A stretch of DNA of 64,000 nt, taken from NCBI GenBank assembly GCA_902782225.1, contig CACZMF010000005.1, forward strand, positions 245,320 through 309,319. The letters are read 5' to 3'. The position numbers and the translations under genes are program-made. The notes under the pieces are model-generated. The model saw only the letters and a list, made by a program, of their open reading frames with translations. It did not search any database and was not told where the DNA came from. The first letter of the stretch is position 1. Each line of letters starts with the position of its first letter. Below, piece by piece: positions 54,611 to 62,573 of this stretch. Source of the DNA: an uncultured Bacteroidia bacterium (GTDB lineage: Bacteria > Bacteroidota > Bacteroidia > Bacteroidales > UBA932).

Positions 54611-57600
54611 ATGAAAGCAAAGTCCTTTGTGGCCCGGATTCTCCTGGCCCTTGCAATCGCGGCGGCAGCGGCTGCCTGCGTCAAGTTCGACGACAGCGGG
54701 ATCCAGAGCGAACTGTCCGACATCAAGAGCCGCCTCTCCGCCCTGGAGCAGAAGGCCAACACCGACATCGCAGGTCTGTGGGAGATTGTGAATGCCCTGA
54801 AAAACAGCATCACGATCAGCTCTATAGGTGAGACCGACGATGCCTGGATCATAATATTCAACAACGGCAAGACCGCCACGCTCAGCAAGGGCGGCGCAGG
54901 CAGCACCCCCGTGGTGGGCGTCAGGCAGGACACCGACGGCATCTACTACTGGACCCTCCACGGCCAGTGGATGCTCGACTCCGGCGGCAAGAAACTCCCC
55001 GTCTCCGGCACCCCGGGCCAGTCGCCCCAGCTCAAGATCGAGGGCGGCGACTGGTACGTCTCCACCGACGGCGGCAAGACCTGGACAAAGCTCGGCAAGG
55101 CCACCGGCGAAGACGGCGACGCCTTCTTCAAGGACGTCACCTGGGACGACGACTACGTCTACCTGACCCTCAGCAACGGCACAAAAATCAAGCTCCTCCG
55201 CGGGGCCGGACTCGTGGCATCGATAGCCGCCATCCCCGACTATAGCGACGGCTCAGTCAAAGCCGGCACCGGCCTCTTCACGATACGCTTCAAGGTGGAG
55301 CCCGAAAGCGCGGCCAAAGACCTTCTGCACCTCGATGCCAAGTGCTTCAAACTGAGCGCCGCATACACCCAGACCAAGGCCGCCGAAGGCGAGCTCATCA
55401 CCCTCCCCGTCCACAAGCGCGACGTAGAAGACGGCATCCTCACCATCACCACCACCGGCGAGGATCTGGCCCCCGAGTTCACGAGTAACAAGATGGGCGT
55501 GAGCGCCGCCCTATTCATCAGCGACGGGGCCTCGCTCGCCGTGAGCAGCGGCTACTTCCCCCTGTATCCGAAGAACGAATACAACGGCCACGGCTACGTG
55601 GACCTGGGCCTTGACTCCGGCACCAAGTTCGCCGACACCAACCTCGGTGCCGGGAATCCCTGGGAGCCGGGCAACTACTACGCCTGGGGCGAGCTCAAGC
55701 CGAAAGACACTTACGACTGGAGCACATACCAATGGTGCGACGGCACGGAGGATAACATAACCAAATACAACAAGACAGACGGCCTCAAGTCTTTCGCGGA
55801 CGACGCCTACAACGACGATGTGGTCCGCCAGGAGTGGGGCGGCGAGTGGCGCACCCCCACAGACGAAGACTGGAGGGAACTGATGGACGCAAGCAAATTC
55901 AAATGGACCTGGACCATCAATAGCGGAACTTACGGCTATGAAGTCACGAGCAAGATGCCCGGCCACGAAGGCAAGTCCATCTTCCTCCCCATCACCGGTT
56001 TCCGGGACGGCATCCAACAGTCCGGCAAAACTGTGGGGCGCTACTGGTCTTCATCCCTGAGTTCCAAGGATCACAGACAAGCCGCCAACTTCTACACGTC
56101 TTCGACCATCTACGGCGTCGGATCCGAAGAGCGCCACTTAGGCATGGCCATACGCCCGGTCATCGGTAAATATGAGGCAAAGAGCATCAAAGGCGTGAGC
56201 ATCGTTCCCGGTTCCCTGACGCTTACGGTTGGAATGTCAAGGCACCTTAACGTACGTCTTGAGCCGGATAATGCCGACAATCCCAAGGTAACCTGGTCTT
56301 CCGGCAACTCCGGCGTGGCTACGGTCGCCAAAGACGGCACCGTGACCGCAGTCTCCGTGGGCACCACGACCGTGACGGTCAAGACCGTCGACGGCGGCTT
56401 CACCGCCACCTGCGCGGTGACCGTGATCAGCCCCTCCGACGTCCCCGCCCCCGTCGGCGCCATTTCGCCCGAGGACTACGGCGACTACTTCGCCTGGGGC
56501 GAGACGGAGCCGAAGAAGGAATATAGTTTGCTGAACTATAAGTTTAAGTTGGGTACGGATTATAACTGTCTATTCTCGAAGTACGTAACCAATTCCAGTT
56601 ACGGAACGGTCGATAACAAGACCGTGCTCGACCCCGAGGACGACGCAGCTCACGTGAATTGGGGCGGTAGTTGGCGAATGCCGACGGATGAAGAGTGTGA
56701 TGAGCTAATAAACAACTGCACTTGGACATGGACAACCGAAAATGGAGTGAAGGGAGGTAAGTTAACGGGGCCCAACGGGAAGAGTATCTTCCTTCCCGCC
56801 GCAGGCTACCGCTACGATGCGGACCTTGTCCGTGCGGGGTCCGACGGCTACTACTGGTCTTCGTCCCTCGATACGGTCGACCCGGCCAGCGCGTGGTTCG
56901 TCTACTTCTATTCCGGCAATGTCTTCAGGCGCAGCTACTACCGCTGGTACGGGCTATCGGTCCGTCCAGTCTACGGCGAGTTTATCCCCGTTAAGTCAAT
57001 TTCCCTGGACAAGACTTCACTGGAGCTGAACGCCGGAGATAAGCAGCAGTTGACTGCCACGGTCAGCCCTTCCAACGCCACTGCAAAGGATGTCGAATGG
57101 GAATCCAGCGATGAATCCATCGCCAAGGTAGATGGGGATGGCTTTGTCACCGCCGTTGCTCCCGGCACGGCCACCATCACGGCCTACGGCTCCAGCGGCG
57201 TGAGCGCAAACTGCACGGTCACCGTGAAGGAGGGCGTGCAGGCCGTCGACCTCGGCCTGCCGTCCGGCCTCAAGTGGGCCTCCTGCAACGTCGGAGCCAC
57301 CAGGCCCGAAGAATTCGGCGACTACTTCGCCTGGGGCGAGACGGAGCCGTACTACCAGGACGGCTATGCCTATAGCGCAAGCGCCCTCTGGAAGCCGGGC
57401 AAGGAATACGGTTACTACTGGATGAGCTACCGCTGGTGCTACGGAGGCTACGATTCCCTCAACAAATACAACGACAGCTATTCGTCCGGCACCACAGTCG
57501 ACGGCCTCACCACCCTCACCGACGACGACGACCCCGCACGCGCGGTGATGGGAGACGGCTGGCGCACGCCCACGCGCGCCGACTGGGAAGAGCTTCTGAA

Positions 57601-57898
57601 CCCAAGCAAGTGCATCTGGACTTGCACGGCGATAAAAGGCGTCCCGGGATACACGGTCACCAGCTACACCACCGGCAACTACATTTTCCTCCCCGCCGCC
57701 GGCTTTAGAGATGAAGAAAAAATCAGCAATCCCGCAGACGACGGCACCATCGGTTATTACTGGTCCTCGACCCGGTCTGCTGACCCGTGGCAGGCGTGTT
57801 CGCTCTTCTTCGTGGACGAAAAAGACGGCGGAGGCATTTTCCTTCGCGATAACGACCGTTGCAAGGGATATTCAGTCCGCCCGGTCTACGGCAAGTAG
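54611..57898 (+). CDS. DUF4988/FISUMP/Big2 surface lipoprotein, paralog 1
   Basis: 1,095 residues from the ATG at 54611; a TTG start 24 nt upstream would spoil the lipoprotein signal (IAAAAAAC). Residues 25-90 match DUF4988, the N-terminal domain of some PL29-type lyases (QSELSDIKSRLSALE, GLWEIVNALKNSI). A beta-rich region leads to three FISUMP domains (Fibrobacter major paralogous, C-type-lectin-like fold) near 325-520, 620-795 and 880-1095, with WGGEWRTPT, WGGSWRMPT and MGDGWRTPT as markers, and Big2 Ig-like domains between them. No lyase domain is present. A binding or adhesion role on the cell surface is inferred. A three-codon upstream frame (54603-54614) ends in an ATGA overlap with its start. 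Confidence 0.82.
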   Translation: MKAKSFVARILLALAIAAAAAACVKFDDSGIQSELSDIKSRLSALEQKANTDIAGLWEIVNALKNSITISSIGETDDAWIIIFNNGKTATLSKGGAGSTPVVGVRQDTDGIYYWTLHGQWMLDSGGKKLPVSGTPGQSPQLKIEGGDWYVSTDGGKTWTKLGKATGEDGDAFFKDVTWDDDYVYLTLSNGTKIKLLRGAGLVASIAAIPDYSDGSVKAGTGLFTIRFKVEPESAAKDLLHLDAKCFKLSAAYTQTKAAEGELITLPVHKRDVEDGILTITTTGEDLAPEFTSNKMGVSAALFISDGASLAVSSGYFPLYPKNEYNGHGYVDLGLDSGTKFADTNLGAGNPWEPGNYYAWGELKPKDTYDWSTYQWCDGTEDNITKYNKTDGLKSFADDAYNDDVVRQEWGGEWRTPTDEDWRELMDASKFKWTWTINSGTYGYEVTSKMPGHEGKSIFLPITGFRDGIQQSGKTVGRYWSSSLSSKDHRQAANFYTSSTIYGVGSEERHLGMAIRPVIGKYEAKSIKGVSIVPGSLTLTVGMSRHLNVRLEPDNADNPKVTWSSGNSGVATVAKDGTVTAVSVGTTTVTVKTVDGGFTATCAVTVISPSDVPAPVGAISPEDYGDYFAWGETEPKKEYSLLNYKFKLGTDYNCLFSKYVTNSSYGTVDNKTVLDPEDDAAHVNWGGSWRMPTDEECDELINNCTWTWTTENGVKGGKLTGPNGKSIFLPAAGYRYDADLVRAGSDGYYWSSSLDTVDPASAWFVYFYSGNVFRRSYYRWYGLSVRPVYGEFIPVKSISLDKTSLELNAGDKQQLTATVSPSNATAKDVEWESSDESIAKVDGDGFVTAVAPGTATITAYGSSGVSANCTVTVKEGVQAVDLGLPSGLKWASCNVGATRPEEFGDYFAWGETEPYYQDGYAYSASALWKPGKEYGYYWMSYRWCYGGYDSLNKYNDSYSSGTTVDGLTTLTDDDDPARAVMGDGWRTPTRADWEELLNPSKCIWTCTAIKGVPGYTVTSYTTGNYIFLPAAGFRDEEKISNPADDGTIGYYWSSTRSADPWQACSLFFVDEKDGGGIFLRDNDRCKGYSVRPVYGK
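56870..56956 (+). other. Hypervariable window in FISUMP domain 2 of paralog 1
   Basis: 29 codons compared with 60120-60206 without gaps: 16 codons differ in sense, and of 26 base differences 11 are in codon position 1, 11 in position 2 and 4 in position 3. Flanks on both sides are nearly identical and differ mainly silently. Confidence 0.7.
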
Positions 57899-57930
57899 CA
57901 ATTGAGAATAATAATGAAAGCACAAACGAT

Positions 57931-59802
57931 ATGAAAGCCAAATCCATTATTGCCCGGATTCTCCTGGCCCTGGCGGTCACCGTGGCAGCAGCCGCGGCCT
58001 GCATGAAGTTCGACGACAGCGAGATCCAGAGCGAACTCTCCGGCATCAAGAGCCGCCTCTCCGCCCTGGAAGAGAAGGTCAACACCAACATCGCCGGCCT
58101 TTGGGAAATCGTGAACGCCCAGAAGAACGGCATCCAGATCACTTCCGTCTCCGAGACCGACGACACCTGGATTATATCATTCAGCAACGGCAAGACGGCC
58201 ACAGTCAGCAAGGGCAAGAGCCCCGTGATAGGGGTGGCACGCCATCAGGGCGTCTATTATTGGACACTGGACGACGAGTGGCTGCTCGACGCCTCAGGCA
58301 ACATGCTCCCCGTCTCCGGCGCCCCCGGCACGACGCCGCAGCTCAAGATCGACGGCGGTTACTGGTACGTCTCCACCGACGAAGGCAAGACCTGGACAAA
58401 GCTCGGCAAAGCCACCGGCGAGGACGGCGACTCCTTCTTCAAGGACATCACCTGGGACGATGACTATGTCTACCTCACCCTCCAGAACGGCACCAAGTTC
58501 GAGCTCCGCAGGGGCGATGGCCTCGTGGCCTCGATAGCGGCAATCCCCGACTACAGCGACGGCGCCGTGAAGGCCGGCACCGGCCTCTTCACCATCCGCT
58601 TCAAGGTGGAGCCCGGAAGCGCCGCCGAGGGTCTTCTTTACCTCGACAACAAGTGCTTCAAGCTGAGCGCGGCATACACCCTCACTAAAGCCGCAGCGGG
58701 AGACCTCGCCACCCTCCCCATCTACGAGATGGAGGCGAATGACGGCATCCTGACCATCCTCACCGACGGCGAGAGCCTGGCGAAGGAGTTCGCAAGCAAG
58801 AAACTCGGCGTCAGCGCCGCCCTATTTATCAGCGACGGGGCCTCCCTCGCCGTGAACTCCGGCTACTTCCCGCTGTACCCCAAGAACGAATACAACGGCC
58901 ACGGCTACGTGGACCTGGGCCTTGATTCCGGCAACAAGTTCGCCGATACCAACCTCGGGGCCGAAAACCCCTGGGAACCGGGCAACTACTACGCCTGGGG
59001 CGAGCTGGAGCCCAAGAAAGACTACAGCTGGGCAACGTACAAATGGTGCGACGGCACGGAGGATCACATGACCAAATACAATGATACCGACGGCCTCAAG
59101 TCTTTTGCCGACGACAACTACAAAGACGACGTCGCCCGTCAGGAATGGGGCGGGGAGTGGCACACTCCCACGGAAAAAGACTGGTGGGAGCTCTTGGACG
59201 AAAGCAAATTCAAATGGACCTGGACATATAAGGAAGGGAGCTACGGCTATGAGGTCACAAGCAAGAAATCAGGCTACGAAGGTGCATCCATTTTCCTTCC
59301 TGCAGCCGGGTATATGGATGGAAAGTGGCAGGTGGGTAATGATGCAGGGTATTACTGGATTTCTGAATTGTCATTAAAAAAGGAAAAAGCGTTGATTATG
59401 ATGGCGTCAAGTGATGAGGCTATAGCAGGTTATTGGGTTGCTTCTCGCAGTTATGGGATGTCCATCCGCCCTGTCCTCGGCAAATACGTGCCCAAGAGCG
59501 TCAAAGGCGTGAGCCTCGACCGCGGGGCCCTCACGATGGTCGTAGGCAGCACAAGGCAGCTTAGCGCCACGGTCGAACCTGCCGACATCAAGAATCCCAA
59601 ACTGAGATGGACTTCCTCCGACCAGGGCGTTGCCACAGTTGCCAAGGACGGCACCGTGACCGCGGTTTCCGTGGGCACCACGACCGTGACGGTCAAGACC
59701 GTCGACGGCGGCTTCACCGCCACCTGCGCGGTGACCGTGATCAGCCCCTCCGACGTCCCCGCCCCCCGAAGTCCAATTATGCGGTTACAACGTACAAGTT
59801 GA
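57931..59802 (+). pseudogene. DUF4988/FISUMP/Big2 surface lipoprotein, paralog 2, 5' part (frameshifted)
   Basis: 623 residues from the ATG at 57931; lipoprotein signal ends in VAAAAAC. Same order as paralog 1: DUF4988 (QSELSGIKSRLSALEEKV), beta-rich region, FISUMP domain 1 near 325-515 (WGGEWHTPTEKDWWELL), Big2 to about 610. After ISPSDVPAP the frame is lost and ends 11 residues later. Compared with paralog 1, 58 bp are missing at 59767, which gives a -1 shift; the lost part encodes the GDYFAWGE opening of the next FISUMP domain. A six-codon upstream frame (57914-57934) overlaps the ATG through ATGA. A stable truncated lipoprotein with one FISUMP domain is still possible. Confidence 0.8.
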
Positions 59803-61967
59803 GTAATGGAACTTGGAATACACTAACTAAATACAACTTCAATTCCAGTTACGGAACGGTGGACAACAAGATCGTTCTCGACCCTGAGGATGACGCGGCC
59901 CACGTGAATTGGGGCGGAAGTTGGAGGATGCCGACGTTGGAAGAGTGTGATGAATTAATATACAAATGTACCTGGACCTGGACAACCCAGAACGGAGTAA
60001 ACGGAAGACTCGTCACGGGCCCCAACGGCAAGTCCATCTTCCTTCCCGCCGCAGGCTACCGCTACGACGTGGACCTTGCCCGTGCGGGGTCCGACGGCTA
60101 CTACTGGTCCTCGTCCCTCAATACGGACTACCCGAACTTCGCGTACTTCGTCGACTTCTCTTCCGGTTATGTCGGCAGGGGCTACCTCACCCGCTACTAC
60201 GGGCGGTCGGTCCGTCCCGTCTACGGCGAGTTTATCCCCGTTAAGTCAATTTCCCTGGACAAGACTTCATTGGAGCTGAACGCCGGAGACAAGCAACAGT
60301 TGACGGCCACGGTCAGCCCCTCCAACGCCACTGCCAAAGATATACACTGGGCTTCCAGCGATGAATCCATCGCCAAGGTAGATCAGGACGGCCTTGTCAC
60401 CGCCGTAGCCCCCGGTACGGCCACCATCACGGCCTACGGGTCCAGCGGAGTGAGTGCAAGCTGCGAGGTAACGGTTACGCCAAAGGCCGTTAATCCCGAG
60501 TACGTTGACCTCGGCCTCAGTGTCAAGTGGGCCACCTTCAACGTTGGCGCCACCAAGCCGGAAGAGTCCGGCGACTTCTTCGCCTGGGGCGAGACAGAGA
60601 CGAAGGGTGTGTACAATTGGAGTACTTATAAGTTCTGGGTAGGTGGCGACCCGGACTCGGTAGGCGATGTAACATTGAACAAGTACGTTACATCACCTAA
60701 TGCTAAATTATCTATTTACTGGGGTGGGGCCGGTTCATGGGACAACAAGACAGTACTTGACCTTGAGGACGATGCAGCACATGTGAAGTGGGGGGATAGT
60801 TGGCGAATGCCGACAAAAGCAGAGTGGACAGAATTAAATGAAAAATGCACATGGATCAGGACAAGACAAAATGGCGTCACCGGAGCCCTTTTCACCGGCC
60901 CCAATGGCAACAGTATTTTCCTTCCCTTAACAGGCAGCTGGCGCGGCGCTGACCATGAATTTGCAGCAATTACTGGTCATTACTGGACTTCATCCCTCAA
61001 TGAGCACACCAGAGCGTATAATGGCTATATAGGTTTTGATTATAATTCTGTTGTAACCGATAGTCACTCTAGCCGCAGCTTAGGATACGTCGTTCGCCCT
61101 GTTTATGGCGAATTCATCCCCGTGTCATCAATTTCTTTGGATAAAAAGACACTGGAGTTGACTGTTGATGATACGTACCAGCTGACGGCAACAGTCAGCC
61201 CGTCGAATGCTACGGCAAAGAATGTCAGCTGGGTATCCGATCGCTTAGATGTTGCCCTCCCCAATTATCAAGGCATTATCACCGCCAGGAACCCAGGCAC
61301 CGCCACCATCATAGCCTATGCCTCCAACGGCGAGAGCACAAGCTGCGTGGTCACCGTGAAAGAAAAGGAGGGCCCGAAGGCGGTGGATCTCGGTCTGCCA
61401 TCCGGCCTCAAGTGGGCTTCCTGCAATGTGGGCGCTACAAAGCCAGAGCAATTCGGAGACTACTTCTCATGGGGAGAGACGGAGACCAAGAACGAATACA
61501 CATGGTCCACCTACAAGTGGGGGAACGGCGACTGGGACGCTGATGAACATCTGTCCAAGTATAATACCGACCCCTCTTGCGGGAACGTTGACGGAAATAC
61601 CATGCTGCTGCCTGAGGATGACGTTGCCCAGGACAAATGGAAAGGCGGCTGGCGCATGCCCACGGACGCAGAATGGACGGAACTGAGGGACTACTGCACC
61701 TGGACATGGACAGTCAGTTATGAAGGAACCGGCGTGGCCGGATATATCGTGGAAGGAACCAAGAACAGCTCCATCTTCCTTCCCGCCACCGGTCACATGG
61801 AAGATGAGTTCGTCCTCGATCCCGGTGTCAACTGCGGCTACTGGTCGTCGAACATCGATCCGGATAATCCAGCTTACGCGTGGTTCGTTTATTTCGAAGA
61901 AGGCGGAGTCTACAGGACGATCGGCCCTCGCAAATACGGCTATTCCGTCCGCCCGGTCTCAGAGTAA
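59769..61967 (+). pseudogene. DUF4988/FISUMP/Big2 lipoprotein paralog 2, 3' part
   Basis: The continuing frame encodes about 732 residues with no start of its own near the break. It carries the rest of FISUMP domain 2 (WGGSWRMPTLEECDELI), Big2, FISUMP 3 (VDLGLSVKWATFNVGATKPE, WGDSWRMPTKAEWTEL), Big2, and FISUMP 4 (VDLGLPSGLKWASCNVG, WKGGWRMPTDAEWTEL) ending in YGYSVRPVSE. One extra C in the C6 tract at 59762-59767 would restore a ~1,345-residue protein. Stretches at about 60600-60870 and 60950-61080 are visibly more AT-rich than the rest, suggesting replacement by foreign cassettes. Confidence 0.8.
60120..60206 (+). other. Hypervariable window in FISUMP domain 2 of paralog 2
   Basis: Counterpart of 56870-56956, equal length, with substitutions concentrated in first and second codon positions; framework residues P, A, F-V, F, G, V, R, R, YG and SVRP are kept. 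Confidence 0.7.
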
Positions 61968-62023
61968 CCCCAGGTTGCTCTGAGGCCCCGCCGGGCCGGG
62001 TGCAACAGACCGCCGTTTTATAT

Positions 62024-62059
62024 AAAAAGGCTCCGGGCAGAATGCCGCGGAGCCTTTTT
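62024..62059 (+). terminator. Rho-independent terminator after the FISUMP lipoprotein genes
   Basis: AAAAAGGCTCCG (62024-62035) pairs with CGGAGCCTTTTT (62048-62059) around a 12-nt loop that can itself pair (GGC/GCC). It lies 57 bp after the last stop codon. Confidence 0.88.
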
Positions 62060-62158
62060 GTAGCGGGGGTGGGGCACCTGCTACAAATACGAAATAACGG
62101 ACAGCGATATCAGAAAAGATGATTTACTAAAAATAAATGAGAAATTAAATCGAAATAG

Positions 62159-62188
62159 TTGCATAGTTAAAAAGTTTAGTTATATTTG
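62159..62188 (+). promoter_or_regulatory. Promoter of the blaI-like operon
   Basis: TTG at 62159-62161 and TATATTTG at 62181-62188 are 19 nt apart. The ATG follows 19 nt later. Autorepression by the BlaI-like protein is expected from the family, but no standard TACAnnTGTA operator was found. Confidence 0.6.
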
Positions 62189-62207
62189 CAGAAAAGTAAC
62201 TGCGCCT

Positions 62208-62573
62208 ATGAAACGCCTAACCAAAAAAGAAGAGATTATCATGAACCACTTCTGGGAGAAGGGGCCGCTGTTTGTGAGGGAGTTACGGGAGTTGTATCCG
62301 GAGCCCCGGCCGCATTTCTCCACCCTGAGCACCCAGGTGCGGACGCTTCAGGAAGAAGGCTTCATCGACCATAAGTCTTATGGTCCAACCTACCAGTACT
62401 TCGCCAAGGTAACGAAAGAGGAGTACAAGCAGCGGTCGCTCATCGGCCTCATCGACAAGTATTTCGACAATTCCTACCTGAGTGCCGTATCAGCCCTGGT
62501 GAAGGAGGAGAAGATCTCAATCGAAGAGCTGAAGGAACTCATCGATCTGGTTGAAAAAGGTGAACAGAAATGA
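62208..62573 (+). CDS. BlaI/MecI/CopY family transcriptional repressor
   Basis: 121 residues. Winged-helix region: LTKKEEIIMNHFWEKGPLFVREL in two halves, HFSTLSTQVRTLQEEGFIDH (recognition helix and wing), then a C-terminal dimerisation helix pair (SLIGLIDKYFDNSYLSAVSALV). The family represses its own operon and is inactivated by cleavage after the BlaR1-type sensor peptidase is triggered. Its stop overlaps the start of the M56 peptidase gene by four bases. Confidence 0.95.
   Translation: MKRLTKKEEIIMNHFWEKGPLFVRELRELYPEPRPHFSTLSTQVRTLQEEGFIDHKSYGPTYQYFAKVTKEEYKQRSLIGLIDKYFDNSYLSAVSALVKEEKISIEELKELIDLVEKGEQK

Noticed and set aside
54611-57898. PL29-type polysaccharide lyase
   Set aside because: Only the N-terminal DUF4988 domain resembles PL29 proteins; the rest is FISUMP and Big2 domains.
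54611-61967. Complete diversity-generating retroelement
   Set aside because: Only candidate variable windows are visible; no reverse transcriptase, accessory gene or template repeat was found within the window.
62165-62205. BlaI operator AGTTA-N14-TAACT around the -7 box
   Set aside because: The 5-bp arms are too short and too far apart to separate from chance in this AT-rich stretch.
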